From Streptococcus oralis ATCC 35037 (GTDB taxonomy: Bacteria; Bacillota; Bacilli; Lactobacillales; Streptococcaceae), in contig NZ_LR134336.1 in assembly GCF_900637025.1 (NCBI RefSeq), forward strand, positions 1,832,501-1,896,500: DNA of 64,000 bases, read 5' to 3'. The notes below the pieces were generated by a model, which worked only from the letters and a program-made list of their open reading frames with translations, was not told where the DNA came from and made no database searches. How positions within the stretch are numbered: position 1 is the stretch's first letter; each line of letters opens with the position of its first letter. Position numbers and translations under genes: made by a program. Positions 18,203 to 29,930 of this stretch are shown piece after piece.

Positions 18203-18723
18203 CTCACATCTCTTTCTCTTGTTCACAAAGTTATCCACAAGTTGTGGATAAGAAAACATGCCTAAAAACTAGTTTCTCCAAAATCCAGCTCTTAGACTTG
18301 GAAGCCTTCACGCTAAACACACCTTTGCCAAATGCCTCTGTACTAGGGTTTATACTAGCTTTCCAGAAAGTCACTAATATACGAAACTATTATCAGGATA
18401 CTTCAACTCCCTGAGTTGTATGTCATTTCCCCCTAGACTTATCCACAGACTGTGAATAAACTAGTGTTCCAGACCGCTCTCTCCTTGACTATAACAAAAA
18501 GCGATAGCAGCGTCAATATGACTAAGATTCCTTCCTAAATCCCCTGAAAAGATTCTATAATTTGTACAATCGTAGCTTTTGCATTCGCCAGCTAGTGAGA
18601 ATCAGCCAGTAGAAAATGACCTCTTTATCACATTGTGAACAGCACAACTGTGGTACTATAATACCTAACAACCTAATCATTTCCAGCAAAAAATCCCGCA
18701 GATTTGCGGGATTCTCTCTTGCA
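18203..18723. other. gene-free region with a DnaA-box cluster
   Basis: No convincing gene in 520 bases. TTATCCACA occurs at 18231-18239 and 18439-18447; TGTGGATAA at 18243-18251 and TGTGAATAA (one change) at 18451-18459. Each forms a head-to-head dyad with a 3-base gap, 208 bases apart. A one-mismatch box TTGTTCACA lies at 18219-18227. TTATCCACA is the consensus DnaA box. The remainder holds the adcA terminator and unassigned sequence. Confidence 0.75.
18691..18716 (-). terminator. adc operon terminator
   Basis: AATCCCGCA (18692-18700) pairs with TGCGGGATT (18705-18713) perfectly. The minus-strand product continues into a T-run, just after the adcA stop. Confidence 0.9.
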
Positions 18724-20229
18724 TCAATGCGCTAACATTTCTTGGGCGATTTCTTGACCAGATAGGTTATCTGGGTAGTAGGTTGGCCAGTTATCCATTT
18801 CTTCAAAGAGGGCTTCTTGGCTTGTGCCTCCAAAGAAGATATGGAAATGTTCTGCCTTGACTGGGGCGATATTGTGGTCACTAAACTGAACATACTTGAA
18901 CTGTCCAGCGTCCGCATCTGTCGCTTCAAAGAGGAAGCGCACACCACGATTGCCTTTCTTATAAGTCAAGATTTTCTTGCCGACATACTTATAGGTGAAT
19001 TTCTTGCTTTGGCCACCTTGAACAAATTCCATAGTGTTATCCGTGATGTTGATTTTGGTCACATCTGTCTGATAGCCTTTTCTATAGTAAGCCTTATACT
19101 CATCCTTGGTCATCTTACCAGTCAACTTAGCCTTGTAGTCAAAGACTTGATCAAAAGTTCCATCCTCAAGGAAAGGATAGACAGACTGCCAGTTGCCAGC
19201 ATAGTCACTCAAGGTGCGGTCCTTGACATCTGCATCCTCAAAGTAACCATTGTGAACTGTCTTGGTATTTTCTTCCTTCTCTGGTTCGATTTCTGGTCCT
19301 TCTTGGTCCGTTGTCTGTTTCAAAGCCTTGAGGTTTTTCTCCATCACGGAGATATAGTCCTCACCAGCCTTGGTTGCTTCTTCTGTTAGACTTTCTAGCG
19401 GATTGAGCACGTCTAGTTTGACACCTGTTTCTTTTGAGAGTGTATTGGCGAGGGCTTGTGAAGCATTTTCTTCAAAGTAGATATAAGAAATCTTGTTTTT
19501 CTTGATATACTCTGTCAATTCTGCCAAACGTGCTGCTGATGGTTCTGCATCTGGTGAGAGACCTGAGATGGATACTTGCTTGAGACCGTAGTCCAAGGCA
19601 AGATAGTTAAAGGCAGCGTGCTGGGTCACAAAGCTCTTTTGTTTCGCTTGAGATAAGCCATCTGTATAAGCCTTATCCAATGCTTGCAATTTTTCAATGT
19701 AGGCAGCTGCATTCTTCTCAAAAGTCTCTTTTTTATCAGGATAATCTGCTGACAAGCTGTCACGGATATGCTCTACCAGTTTGATGGCGCGTGCTGGTGA
19801 AAGCCAAACGTGGGGATCGTAGTCGTGATGGTGACCCTCACCGCCATGATCATGCCCTTCCTCTTCTTCCTCACCACCTGGCAAGAGGAGCATATCACCT
19901 GTTGCCTTGATGGTTTTCACTTTTTTCTTATCCAAGGATTCTAGCAATTTTGGAACCCAAGTTTCCATATTTTCATTTTCATAGACAAAGGTATCTGCGT
20001 CTTGGATTTTGGCAACTGCCTTGGCAGACGGTTCGTACTCATGGGGTTCTGTACCAGCACCGATTAGAAGTTCTACATTAGCAGTATCTCCTGCGACTTG
20101 CTTGGTAAATTCGTAGACAGGGTAAAAGGTTGTCACGATATTGAGTTTCCCATTTGCCTGTTTTTGATTGGAACAAGCCACTAAAAACAGGGCACATAGA
20201 CTAGCTAGTAGTAAGCTCAGTTTTTTCAT
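18724..20229 (-). CDS. adcA: zinc-binding lipoprotein AdcA (ZnuA + ZinT domains)
   Basis: Extracellular zinc-capturing lipoprotein of the Adc ABC importer. Lipobox LVAC, Cys19. Residues 25-310 form the cluster 9 metal-binding protein domain with a mobile His/Glu-rich loop (EEEEEGHDHGGEGHHHDYD near residue 125), which feeds metal to the site; ligands include DPHVWLSP and QHAAFNYL. Residues about 320-501 are a fused ZinT/YodA domain ending with HFHIFFG and the WPTYYP signature. The 501-residue length matches pneumococcal AdcA. It is last in adcRCBA, ten bases after adcB, and should be repressed by AdcR when zinc is plentiful. Confidence 0.97.
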   Translation of the reverse strand: MKKLSLLLASLCALFLVACSNQKQANGKLNIVTTFYPVYEFTKQVAGDTANVELLIGAGTEPHEYEPSAKAVAKIQDADTFVYENENMETWVPKLLESLDKKKVKTIKATGDMLLLPGGEEEEEGHDHGGEGHHHDYDPHVWLSPARAIKLVEHIRDSLSADYPDKKETFEKNAAAYIEKLQALDKAYTDGLSQAKQKSFVTQHAAFNYLALDYGLKQVSISGLSPDAEPSAARLAELTEYIKKNKISYIYFEENASQALANTLSKETGVKLDVLNPLESLTEEATKAGEDYISVMEKNLKALKQTTDQEGPEIEPEKEENTKTVHNGYFEDADVKDRTLSDYAGNWQSVYPFLEDGTFDQVFDYKAKLTGKMTKDEYKAYYRKGYQTDVTKINITDNTMEFVQGGQSKKFTYKYVGKKILTYKKGNRGVRFLFEATDADAGQFKYVQFSDHNIAPVKAEHFHIFFGGTSQEALFEEMDNWPTYYPDNLSGQEIAQEMLAH

Positions 20230-20238
20230 TTCATTCTC

Positions 20239-21045
20239 CTATTTGATAAAACGTTTCAGTAGACTGACTAACAAAAAGACAGCTACAAAGATAATGGTGA
20301 TACTAGCGCTGGCAGGTGTTTCTGCGTAGTAGGAAATGTAGAGTCCTGCCACCATTCCCAAAAAACCAATAGCGCTGGCTAGTAACATAACGGATTTGAA
20401 GTTTTTCCCCAGACGAAGGGCAATGCTAGCTGGTAAGACCATAATGGTCGACACCAAAAGGGCTCCTGCAGCTGGAATCATAAGGGCAATGGCCACCCCT
20501 GTCACCATGTTAAAGAGAATAGACATGGTACGAACTGGCAAGCCATCCACAAAGGCCGTGTCCTCATCAAAAGTCAGGATGTACATGGGACGTAAGAATA
20601 AGAAAGTCAAGAGCAAAACGACCGCAGCAATGGCAAAGAGGAATAGCACCTGCTCCTGGCTAATGGTCACAATAGACCCAAAGAGGTATTGGTCCAAACT
20701 CATGGAGCTCGAACTTTTCCCCTTACTCATGACAATCAGAGACACTGCAAGTCCTGTTGACATGAGGATGGCAGTTCCGATTTCCATAAAGTTCTTATAG
20801 ACTGTCCGGAGATACTCTAGAAAGACCGCAGCAATCAAGACGATAGCAATGGTTGAAATAGTTGGAGAAATTCCCAAAACCAGACCAAAGGCTACCCCTG
20901 ACAGAGAAACGTGACTGAGGGTATCACTCATGAGACTCTGACGACGTAAGATAAGGAAGGTCCCAAGAACTGGAGAAAAGAGACTCATGGCAATGACCGC
21001 CAAGAAGGCACGCTGCATGAAGTCATAAGATAACAAACTAAGCAT
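20239..21045 (-). CDS. adcB: zinc ABC transporter permease AdcB
   Basis: Membrane channel of the zinc importer, 268 residues from [17 protein letters not shown]. This start overlaps the adcC stop by 8 bases, typical for the operon; the frame is open upstream but that part is antisense-like peptide inside adcC. About eight hydrophobic helices and the ABC-3 family loops ([20 protein letters not shown] near residue 35, [12 protein letters not shown] near residue 170). Works with AdcC and the lipoproteins AdcA or AdcAII. Confidence 0.96.
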   Translation of the reverse strand: MLSLLSYDFMQRAFLAVIAMSLFSPVLGTFLILRRQSLMSDTLSHVSLSGVAFGLVLGISPTISTIAIVLIAAVFLEYLRTVYKNFMEIGTAILMSTGLAVSLIVMSKGKSSSSMSLDQYLFGSIVTISQEQVLFLFAIAAVVLLLTFLFLRPMYILTFDEDTAFVDGLPVRTMSILFNMVTGVAIALMIPAAGALLVSTIMVLPASIALRLGKNFKSVMLLASAIGFLGMVAGLYISYYAETPASASITIIFVAVFLLVSLLKRFIK

Positions 21046-21742
21046 GGTCCACCTCCTGGTCGCTTTCGTGAACGTTGAAACAACGCCACGGCGAATCTTG
21101 GTTACGAACCAGATGGATGTTGCGATCCGCATAGTCCTTGACCTCCTCAGGGTCATGGGTAATCATCAAAACAGCCTTGCCATGATGGTGAGCACTATGG
21201 TGCATGAGTTCGTAAAATTCATTTTTGCTTCCTGCATCCATCCCTGTCGTCGGCTCATCCAAGACAAAAATATCTGGGTCAGAAGCAAACATCCGGGCAA
21301 TCACTGCTCGTTGCTTTTGCCCTCCCGAGAGGGAGCCAATTCGTTTGTCACGGTGTTCCCACATACCAACTGAGTCTAGACTGGCCTTGATATGCTCCTC
21401 ATCATGGGCGTTCAAGCGACGAAACCAACCCTTTCGCGGATAGCGACCCGACTTGACAAATTCATAAACCGTACTCGGAAAACCAGCATTAAAACTGGCA
21501 ATCTGCTGGGGAAGATAAGCTATCCTAAGCTTTTTCCCATGAGTATTTGTCTTTGAGATGGTTACCTTACCAAATCTTGGCTGCAAGATGCCTAGGCTCG
21601 CCTTGATAAGCGTTGTCTTGGCAGCTCCATTTTCACCAGTCAGGGTGACAAACTCCCCACTATCAACACTGTAGTTGATGTGCTCGAGGACAGGTTCTTT
21701 GTCATAATAGAAAGACAAGTCCTCTACTGTAATATACCGCAT
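21038..21742 (-). CDS. adcC: zinc ABC transporter ATPase AdcC
   Basis: Cytoplasmic ATPase of the zinc importer, 234 residues. Walker [11 protein letters not shown] (the residue before Lys is Ala where Gly is more usual; I see the same in the open sequence and it is a small variation), Q-loop LPQQIA, signature LSGGQKQR, Walker [13 protein letters not shown] and the H-loop MITHDPEE. Its ATG abuts the adcR stop (shared base), and it overlaps adcB. Confidence 0.96.
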   Translation of the reverse strand: MRYITVEDLSFYYDKEPVLEHINYSVDSGEFVTLTGENGAAKTTLIKASLGILQPRFGKVTISKTNTHGKKLRIAYLPQQIASFNAGFPSTVYEFVKSGRYPRKGWFRRLNAHDEEHIKASLDSVGMWEHRDKRIGSLSGGQKQRAVIARMFASDPDIFVLDEPTTGMDAGSKNEFYELMHHSAHHHGKAVLMITHDPEEVKDYADRNIHLVRNQDSPWRCFNVHESDQEVDHA

Positions 21743-22182
21743 TATTTGATTTCTCCTACTAAAGCAGTTAAAAACCGCTGGATAACTTCTTGTTCATTTG
21801 GAGTAAACTGACTTGCCACTTGTTCATAGGCTAAGAGCGTGTGTTCATGATGATGGTGGTGTTCCTCTGCCACTGGTCGAGCTAGTTCTGTCAGTTGGTA
21901 AAAAATCACACGCGCATCCTTTGGATCTCTAGATGTCTCTAACATACCCTCTTTGACCAAAGATTTGATAGCCTTGGTCACTGCTGCCTGACTGACGTTA
22001 AGACGACGGGCCAACTCCGAGTTGGTTAGGGATTCTTCTGACAAGAGCATGAGGATGTGTTCCTGAGTGTTGGTCAAGGCAACGTCACTCGTGCAATGCC
22101 CAATCAGAATTTCATGCTGGTTCTCAGATCTCAAGATCACCTCATTTAAAAAGTTATCGATTTCCTGTGCAAGCTGTCTCAT
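21742..22182 (-). CDS. adcR: zinc-dependent MarR-family repressor AdcR
   Basis: Zinc-sensing MarR repressor, 146 residues, controlling its own operon and other zinc-uptake genes. Winged helix residues 40-95: [24 protein letters not shown], then the wing with [12 protein letters not shown]. The run EEHHHHHEH near residue 108 includes zinc-ligand histidines known from the pneumococcal structure. First gene of adcRCBA, preceded by its own operator and promoter. Confidence 0.96.
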   Translation of the reverse strand: MRQLAQEIDNFLNEVILRSENQHEILIGHCTSDVALTNTQEHILMLLSEESLTNSELARRLNVSQAAVTKAIKSLVKEGMLETSRDPKDARVIFYQLTELARPVAEEHHHHHEHTLLAYEQVASQFTPNEQEVIQRFLTALVGEIK

Positions 22183-22238
22183 GTGTTACTCCTTCCCTAG
22201 CTATCTTTTTCGTAAAAAATAGAGATAGTCACCGATTC

Positions 22239-22277
22239 TTTACTGGTTAATTATATCATAAACCAAAAAAGAGTCAA
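22239..22277 (-). promoter_or_regulatory. adcR promoter with AdcR operator
   Basis: -35 TTGACT (22272-22277), 16-base spacer, -10 TATAAT (22250-22255). Immediately downstream and sharing a base with the -10 is the dyad read on the plus strand as TTTACTGGTTAA (22239-22250), one change from the AdcR consensus TTAACYRGTTAA. Zinc-loaded AdcR would block polymerase here. Confidence 0.85.
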
Positions 22278-22311
22278 GGGAAAAAGGCGTAAAAACGTTT
22301 CCCTAGACTCT
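22270..22311 (-). terminator. terminator of the 5'-nucleotidase gene
   Basis: AGAGTCAAGGGAAA (22270-22283) and TTTCCCTAGACTCT (22298-22311) pair with a single mismatch, followed on the minus strand by six Ts. The 3' arm contains the adcR -35 box. Confidence 0.88.
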
Positions 22312-22330
22312 TCTAGATATGAAATTTAAC

Positions 22331-24382
22331 CTATTTTTGTTTTGGTTTTCGGCTCGATAAGATACCTGCCAAACCAGCTACCATTCCCATCAAGAGCAAG
22401 AAGATGGATTGTTCGCTTCCTGTATTTGGGAGGGCCTTTTCTGAGACAACTGCCTTCTTGCTAAATTGACTTGCCACCTCATAAGTCAATGGCACATTTG
22501 TAGTCGCATCATTAGCAGCCGCATTCGTTTGAGGCGTTTCTACTGGCAGACTAAAAGTTGTAGAATCCACAGAAATCGTCCGTGAGTTCGGATTGATCTT
22601 TTCATACTGGGTCAAATCAGCAGTTTTCAGATACTCTTCAAAGGCTGCATCCATAGATGGGCCTTCTTCACGAGCGCCACCCAACATCGTGTAGCCATCA
22701 CCACCCGCAGCTAGGAAATCATTGGTTGCAAGATAGTACGTTTTTGCGAGGTCCAGAAGATCATAACGACCAGTTGTACGGTTTTTGACCTGGATGGCCA
22801 AGACACGTTTGCCTGATGGTAGGTTGGTATCATAGTAGACCTTCACACCTGAAACTTGCAAGAAACCACCACTTGGCTCCAACAATGGTTGCCCGTTCTC
22901 ATCCAAGACCTTCTTGCCATCCTTATCGACCTGCAAGATAGATCCGAGTGATTTTTCAAACATATCCAAGACTTGTTGCCCCGTCACTTGGATTTGTGAG
23001 ATGGTATTTCCAAATGGAAGAACGGCAATGACATTTCCTTTAGTGATCGGTTTGCCTTTTGCAATAGTTTCACGCAAGCCACCGCCATTTGTCACAGCGA
23101 TGTCAGTCGGATGGCTAAATCCTGTTTGACCATACTGATAGAGCGAGTCTGCCACGACGTTTCCGAGGTTGGTTTCACGGACCCGAACATTTTCACGATC
23201 ACCGTTGAGTTCTACAGGGCTGTTTGAGACAATCTCAACCGCATTTTCAGCATCGTATTTTTGTTTAATGTCTTTGACTAGTTTTTCAACTTTTGGATTG
23301 GCTGGTAATTTTTTAGCATCAGCAGCCGGAATCTGAGTTGGATTGCCCAAAAGCTGACGGGATTTGTAGGTGATTTTCCCTACATTGTGAAGGTAGCTTC
23401 CCGTCTGGTTATAGGTAACATTATCTCCATAAGTCGTTGATTCTACTGTATGAGAGTGACCGTCGATTACTGTTACGCGTTTCCCTTTCAAACGAGGATT
23501 TTTAGACAAGGCTTCTGCCAAGGTTGAACCACGCCACTCGACTGGAGTTGTGGTATCTACACCCAAGTGAGCGAGCACAACATAGTGTTTGTAGTCCTTG
23601 CCTTCTGCACGCGCCTTAGCTTGAACTTCTTCGATGACCTTATTGACTTCAGAGATTGGATCTGTAAAAGTTACCCCTTTGACATTTTTAGGGTGAGTTT
23701 TGGTAGCTGTTTCAGGTGTTGTCACGCCGATTACAACAAACTCATCACCTTCCACAGTCTTATCTTTATCAACGATTGTAGAAGCTTCAAAGAGACGAGC
23801 ACCATTGACGTAGGTATTTGAACTAAGTAATGGGAATTTCAAGATTTCCTTGTATTTCTTAGCTTCGTCTAAACCAAAGTCAAACTCATGGTTTCCTACT
23901 GCCATGGCATCATACTGCATCTGATTGAGAATTTCAGCACGCGCTTCACCCTTCGTAGAGTTGGAAATCGGCAAACCTTGGAAAGCGTCTCCCGCGTCAA
24001 CAACCAGAGTATTTTGATTTGATTTTGCACGCTCCTGCTCAATGACAGTCGCTAACTTGGCATCTCCAATTACTCCTTTTTCCTCTACAATACGACCATG
24101 GACATCATTAGTGTGTAAGATAACGGTGTCCTTTTCTTCGCTTTTAGTAGATTCAGCAGGAGCTGACGGAGCTTCTGCAGGTGCAACCGCTTCTGAAGTT
24201 GCCGAAGTTTCCGGTACTGCAGGGCTCTCAACAGGAGCTGGGGTCGCCGACGTAGCAGGAGTCGCTACGACAGCTGAACTTTCTGCAGAAGTTGTTGCTT
24301 CTTCAGCGTATACTTGTCCAGCTAAGAAGGCTGGAGCTAACAGGGCTGTCGATAAGACAGGTAACAAAGAACGTTTGTTCAT
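22331..24382 (-). CDS. cell-wall-anchored 5'-nucleotidase
   Basis: Ecto-5'-nucleotidase that makes adenosine from AMP/ATP outside the cell, a known immune-evasion activity of streptococcal homologues (Nt5e/S5nA). 683 residues: signal peptide ending near VYAEE, a Ser/Ala/Pro-rich linker, then the metallophosphatase domain with ILHTNDVHGRI (metal Asp, His) near residue 90, VDAGDAFQG, GNHEFDFG (catalytic) near residue 164, and VIDGHSHT. The C-terminal nucleotidase domain (TNGGGLRETI, NDFLAAGGDGY) binds the base. Sorting signal LPNTG, hydrophobic stretch and RKPKQK tail. A promoter TTCAAA-16-TATAAT lies near 24420-24448 by eye. Confidence 0.94.
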   Translation of the reverse strand: MNKRSLLPVLSTALLAPAFLAGQVYAEEATTSAESSAVVATPATSATPAPVESPAVPETSATSEAVAPAEAPSAPAESTKSEEKDTVILHTNDVHGRIVEEKGVIGDAKLATVIEQERAKSNQNTLVVDAGDAFQGLPISNSTKGEARAEILNQMQYDAMAVGNHEFDFGLDEAKKYKEILKFPLLSSNTYVNGARLFEASTIVDKDKTVEGDEFVVIGVTTPETATKTHPKNVKGVTFTDPISEVNKVIEEVQAKARAEGKDYKHYVVLAHLGVDTTTPVEWRGSTLAEALSKNPRLKGKRVTVIDGHSHTVESTTYGDNVTYNQTGSYLHNVGKITYKSRQLLGNPTQIPAADAKKLPANPKVEKLVKDIKQKYDAENAVEIVSNSPVELNGDRENVRVRETNLGNVVADSLYQYGQTGFSHPTDIAVTNGGGLRETIAKGKPITKGNVIAVLPFGNTISQIQVTGQQVLDMFEKSLGSILQVDKDGKKVLDENGQPLLEPSGGFLQVSGVKVYYDTNLPSGKRVLAIQVKNRTTGRYDLLDLAKTYYLATNDFLAAGGDGYTMLGGAREEGPSMDAAFEEYLKTADLTQYEKINPNSRTISVDSTTFSLPVETPQTNAAANDATTNVPLTYEVASQFSKKAVVSEKALPNTGSEQSIFLLLMGMVAGLAGILSSRKPKQK

Positions 24383-24488
24383 TTTAAAATCCCTTTCTTT
24401 TCTTTTTCTCTTTTATATTATACGCTATTTCTAAAAATTTTGAAACTTTTGACCTATTTGTATCTTAAATATTCGCCATTTAAACAAA

Positions 24489-24513
24489 AAAGCTTGGGTT
24501 TAAATCCCAAACT
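24489..24513 (-). terminator. dlt operon terminator
   Basis: Minus strand AAAAGTTTGGGAT pairs with ACCCAAGCTTTT (two imperfect pairs) and continues in Ts, just past the dltD stop. Confidence 0.8.
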
Positions 24514-24524
24514 TTTAACTCATT

Positions 24525-26037
<1,513 letters not shown>

Positions 26038-27282
26038 TTATTTTTTAAACCACAAATCATTCAAAAATCCAGAAAAGATTAAGAATGAAACCATCACGAC
26101 ATGGAAGGTGACAACCATGCCAAGCAACTGAATCCAGCGATTCTCAGGTAAGGAACCCTTTCCAGCTTTTTTCCGTTCTTTATTGAGCGCTTTTTTCTTA
26201 CGAATCCAAGCGTCATTGATGACTAGCCCAATCCCATGGAAAAGTCCGTAGGCGATATAGTACCAGGTCACACCATGCCAAAATCCCATAATCAGCATAT
26301 TGAGAATATAGGCTACACTTGAAGTGATATTGCGATTTTTAAAGACCTTCTTTCTGGTCAACACCATGACCATCCGCATAAAGACAAAGTCACGGAACCA
26401 GAAAGACAGACTCATGTGCCAGCGATTCCAAAACTCTTTTAAATCCCTTGACAAAAAAGGCTTGTTAAAGTTGATAGGACTATGAATACCCATCAAGTTT
26501 GAAATGGCTAAGGCAAACATAGAGTAGCCCGCAAAGTCAAAGAAGAGCTCCAGACCAAAGGTGTACATGACCGCTAAAGCGTAGAGGTTAAAGAAACCAC
26601 CTGTCTGCAAGGCCAAATTTTTCAGCGGAGGCAATAATGTCTCTCCTAAAATGTGAGCCAAGATAAACTTGTAGAGGAAGCCAAGCATGATATATTTGAC
26701 AGCCTCCTCTAGCATATCCATCAGCTCATCCCGCTCAGGAATGGTCTCGTAATTTTCATTGAAGCGTTTAAAACGATCAATGGGACCACTTGAGAAAGTC
26801 GGCATAAAAAGAAGAAAACGTAAGAATTGCCAGATCGTTAATTCCTTGATGACACCGTCTCTCAACTCAACGATAACCCCAACTGCACGAAAGGTCAAGT
26901 AAGAAATCCCTAAAAAGCCAAACAAAGATTGAGGTCCATGAATAGCAGGAGATACTTTCACAAAGACGATTGGCAATAGGGATAAAAAGCTAATCAGGTA
27001 AAATATCCATTTACTATCCCGTTTTTTCCTGTACCTTTTGTAGAAAGATACAAGAAGTACTTGCCAGATAACATAAAGGATCAAAGCGCTTATTTGATTC
27101 GTCTTTCCACCAACCAACATGGTGACGATAAAGAAAAGACTAACGAGCACCTCATATAAGGCAAAACGCTTCTTGAAAAAAAGACCGATAAAGATAGGTA
27201 AAGTCGCAACAATTACGTATAAAAAGTACTGAAGATCACCATAAGGTTCCAAATGAGGTAGCTGTTTATAAAGCTCCATCAT
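26038..27282 (-). CDS. dltB: MBOAT O-acyltransferase DltB
   Basis: Membrane-bound O-acyltransferase, 414 residues with about eleven hydrophobic segments, that moves D-alanine across the membrane. The MBOAT signature [20 protein letters not shown] near residue 287 and the essential His in [18 protein letters not shown] near residue 335 are present. Its ATG overlaps the dltA stop by 4 bases. Confidence 0.97.
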   Translation of the reverse strand: MMELYKQLPHLEPYGDLQYFLYVIVATLPIFIGLFFKKRFALYEVLVSLFFIVTMLVGGKTNQISALILYVIWQVLLVSFYKRYRKKRDSKWIFYLISFLSLLPIVFVKVSPAIHGPQSLFGFLGISYLTFRAVGVIVELRDGVIKELTIWQFLRFLLFMPTFSSGPIDRFKRFNENYETIPERDELMDMLEEAVKYIMLGFLYKFILAHILGETLLPPLKNLALQTGGFFNLYALAVMYTFGLELFFDFAGYSMFALAISNLMGIHSPINFNKPFLSRDLKEFWNRWHMSLSFWFRDFVFMRMVMVLTRKKVFKNRNITSSVAYILNMLIMGFWHGVTWYYIAYGLFHGIGLVINDAWIRKKKALNKERKKAGKGSLPENRWIQLLGMVVTFHVVMVSFLIFSGFLNDLWFKK

Positions 27283-28829
27283 CTACTGTTTACCTCGTTA
27301 ATCAAGCCCTTGATATCAATTTTACCATTAGGCGTTAGTGGTAAACTGTCTCGATAGAGAAACTTAGATGGCATCATATAGGACATCATGATATCTGCTA
27401 AATCTTCCTTAATAGCCTTGGTAATATCGATATCGCGTTCAAACTGTTCACGAACACCGTCCTTTAGGATAACATAGGCCAGCAGATTTTGTACCTTGTG
27501 GTCTTTGTTATAACGTGGAACAGCCACAGCCGACTCAATAAAGCGAGACTTGTTGAGGTTTTGAGAGACATCTTCAAGCTCAATGCGATAGCCATTAAAC
27601 TTAATTTGGAAATCCATGCGTCCACCATAGAGAAGCAAGCCCTCATCTGTCATAGTTCCTACATCCCCTGTGTGGTAGGCCGGAAGACCTTCGAACTCAA
27701 AGAAAGCTTCTGCTGTTTTTTCAGGATTATTCATATAACCTTTTGAAACAGCTGGTCCAGAAACAATGATTTCTCCCTGTTCACCATTTGGAACTTTCTT
27801 ACCTTCTTCATCAATGACAAAGGTTGGAGAATCCGCCTTGGTATAGCCGATTGGCAGGCGTTTGAGAGTCTTCAACATCTCGTCTGTTACAGCAACTGCT
27901 GACAAAGCTACTGTCGCTTCTGTTGGACCGTAGGCATTGATAATACGAGCATTTGGGAACCGCTCACGTAGTTTTTGAGCTGTTTTGACCGTCAATTCTT
28001 CACCATCAAAGTAGAAATGCGTGATTCCTGGCATTTTCTCACTATTAAAGTCTTCTGACAACATGGCCATATCTGCAAAGGAAGGCGTCGAGGTCCAGAT
28101 AGCGATTGGCAAGGAAAAAATTGTCGCAAAGAGTTTTTTGAAGTCCTGAGTAATGGCAGATGGAAGAGCGAAAAGCGTGCCACCCAGTGCTAAGGTTGGC
28201 GCCCAGTACATGACAGATAGGTCAAAAGAATAAGGGGGCTGAGCCAGCATTTGTGGACGACTTGGCGTCTCAAATTCCTTATCTGTAATCATCCAGTTGG
28301 TAAAGCTGAGGAGATTATCATGGGAAATCTGCACTCCCTTTGGCTTACCAGTCGTACCAGAAGTAAAGATGATGTAGTAGTTGTCATCTCCCTTGACTGG
28401 ATGGGTCATCTCGTAGCTGGAAGCTTGAGCAAAAGCTTCATGGACTTGCTTTAAATTCAGCATCGGTGTGCTAGTTTGCTCTAATGGAAAATCTGAGATA
28501 GCAATAATCAAGCTTGGCTCTGCAACTTCTACGATAGCAGAAACTCGTTCCAAGGCCGAATGGCTATCAATTGGAATGTAGGCATGACCTGACTTAGTTA
28601 GCGCTACAAAGGTAGCCAACATCTCATATTCCTGACCACCAAAAACGACGACTGGAGATTTCTCAGGCAAGCCTAGTTGGTCGATAGCTGCAGCCAAACT
28701 ATCCGAATCAGCCTTCAGATCACCATAAGTATGCTCTTGCCCCAAAACATTGTAAACTGGATAACTGGCTTGTGTCTGAGCAAAGTGCTCAATCGTTTCA
28801 ATCATATCAACTATGGATTTATTTGACAC
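27279..28829 (-). CDS. dltA: D-alanine--[carrier protein] ligase DltA
   Basis: Adenylates D-alanine and loads it on DltC. 516 residues, GTG start with AGGAG upstream. ANL-superfamily motifs: P-loop [15 protein letters not shown] near residue 152, [11 protein letters not shown] near residue 298, YHTGDVG near residue 380, and the catalytic Lys near the end in [13 protein letters not shown]-alanylation lowers surface charge and protects against cationic peptides. Second gene of the operon, 20 bases after dltX. Confidence 0.97.
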   Translation of the reverse strand: MSNKSIVDMIETIEHFAQTQASYPVYNVLGQEHTYGDLKADSDSLAAAIDQLGLPEKSPVVVFGGQEYEMLATFVALTKSGHAYIPIDSHSALERVSAIVEVAEPSLIIAISDFPLEQTSTPMLNLKQVHEAFAQASSYEMTHPVKGDDNYYIIFTSGTTGKPKGVQISHDNLLSFTNWMITDKEFETPSRPQMLAQPPYSFDLSVMYWAPTLALGGTLFALPSAITQDFKKLFATIFSLPIAIWTSTPSFADMAMLSEDFNSEKMPGITHFYFDGEELTVKTAQKLRERFPNARIINAYGPTEATVALSAVAVTDEMLKTLKRLPIGYTKADSPTFVIDEEGKKVPNGEQGEIIVSGPAVSKGYMNNPEKTAEAFFEFEGLPAYHTGDVGTMTDEGLLLYGGRMDFQIKFNGYRIELEDVSQNLNKSRFIESAVAVPRYNKDHKVQNLLAYVILKDGVREQFERDIDITKAIKEDLADIMMSYMMPSKFLYRDSLPLTPNGKIDIKGLINEVNSR

Positions 28830-28849
28830 AATAGGTTTTCTCCTTTGAG

Positions 28850-28981
28850 TTAAAATTCGTTATAGATAAAGCCACCTTGCCCCTGTCCAAGGTAACTAAA
28901 AAAATAAAGCAAACCAAGCAAAATAACGAAATACAGAAATGTTTGAGCACAAAAAATATAAAATGTTCTCTTTTTTTTCAT
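28850..28981 (-). CDS. dltX: DltX, small membrane protein of the dlt operon
   Basis: A 43-residue ORF below common length cut-offs. Starts [11 protein letters not shown], has one membrane helix ([16 protein letters not shown]) and ends [10 protein letters not shown], the conserved C-terminal motif of DltX, which is now thought to ferry D-alanine on the outer face together with DltD. Position directly before dltA is the standard one. Confidence 0.93.
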   Translation of the reverse strand: MKKKRTFYIFCAQTFLYFVILLGLLYFFSYLGQGQGGFIYNEF

Positions 28982-29051
28982 ATTCGACTTCTTTTTTGTA
29001 AATTTTCAGAAAAGCTATGCAAATCAGCAATTACTGCCTTATCTTCCTAAC

Positions 29052-29081
29052 ATTTTACCACTTTATCAACCTTTTTTTCAA
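29052..29081 (-). promoter_or_regulatory. candidate dlt operon promoter
   Basis: TTGAAA (29076-29081), 18-base spacer, TAAAAT (29052-29057), giving a leader of about 65 bases. The remaining 28982-29153 gap is AT-rich with no gene. Confidence 0.5.
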
Positions 29082-29153
29082 CTGTTTACCATAACTTAAA
29101 AATTGGTTTTAGCTTATTTTAAGATAAGTTAAAATATTAATGTTTTGGCCATC

Positions 29154-29186
29154 AAAAAAGAGCCTGAGATTTCCATCTCAAACTCT
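29154..29186 (-). terminator. glp operon terminator
   Basis: AGAGCCTGAGAT (29159-29170) pairs with ATCTCAAACTCT (29175-29186) with two G-U pairs and a TTCC loop. The minus strand continues with six Ts. Confidence 0.88.
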
Positions 29187-29207
29187 GTTGCCAATCACTC
29201 TTTTATC

Positions 29208-29912
29208 TTAGAAAAGTGAAAATACGAGAACTGCTAGGGCCGCTCCGAGGATAGGTCCTACAACAGGAATCCAAGCATAAGACCAGTCCCCATCTCCCTT
29301 GTTTGGAATTGGCAAGATGCTGTGCATGATACGAGGTCCAAGGTCACGAGCTGGGTTCAAGGCATAACCCGTTGTCCCACCTAGTGAAAGACCGATACCA
29401 ACAATCAAGGTCCCCACTGCAAAGGTCCCTAATCCTGCCTGAAGGTCATAGAGCCCCAAGGCAAAGATTGTCAAGAGCAAAATAAAGGTTCCAAGGATTT
29501 CGCTGATTAAGTTGGATACTGTGTTCTTGATTGCTGGTCCAGTACTAAAGGTCGCTAGGATATTTCCTGAGTTTTCTTCCGCCTCATAGTGTGGTTTGAA
29601 TTGCAACCAAACCAAAATCTGAGCCACCATCGCTCCTGCGAATTGGGCTAGGATATAAGGGAAAACAGAAGCCCAAGAGAGCGTTCCTTTTAAGGCCATC
29701 GCAAACGTCACAGCTGGATTTAGGTGGGCTGGACTGAGCGTGCCAGATACAAAGGCCGCAACGGCTACAGCAATTCCCCATCCCATAGTAATCACAATCC
29801 ATCCTGAATTGTTGCTCTTAGTTTTGGGAAGAACCACACCTGCTACAACTCCATTTCCTAGGAGGATGAGGATTAAGGTCCCCAAAAATTCTCCAAATAA
29901 TTCTTTCATCAT
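29208..29912 (-). CDS. glpF: glycerol facilitator / aquaglyceroporin GlpF
   Basis: Membrane channel for glycerol, 234 residues from MMKELFGEF, with GGAGA upstream; the earlier ATG at 29966 falls in the intercistronic hairpin. Six helices and two half-helices. Pore motifs HLNPAVTFA (residue ~63) and YALNPARDLGPR (residue ~185); the Asp after the second NPAR is typical of glycerol-conducting rather than water-only channels. Last gene of glpKOF. Confidence 0.95.
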   Translation of the reverse strand: MMKELFGEFLGTLILILLGNGVVAGVVLPKTKSNNSGWIVITMGWGIAVAVAAFVSGTLSPAHLNPAVTFAMALKGTLSWASVFPYILAQFAGAMVAQILVWLQFKPHYEAEENSGNILATFSTGPAIKNTVSNLISEILGTFILLLTIFALGLYDLQAGLGTFAVGTLIVGIGLSLGGTTGYALNPARDLGPRIMHSILPIPNKGDGDWSYAWIPVVGPILGAALAVLVFSLF

Positions 29913-29930
29913 ATCTTTGTCTCCATTTAA

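Noticed and set aside
29095..29134. CiaR-like direct repeat (TTTAAG-N5-TTAAAA) upstream of dltX
   Set aside because: The first half fits, the second matches only four of six bases, and its place relative to the promoter is unclear. Not enough to call.
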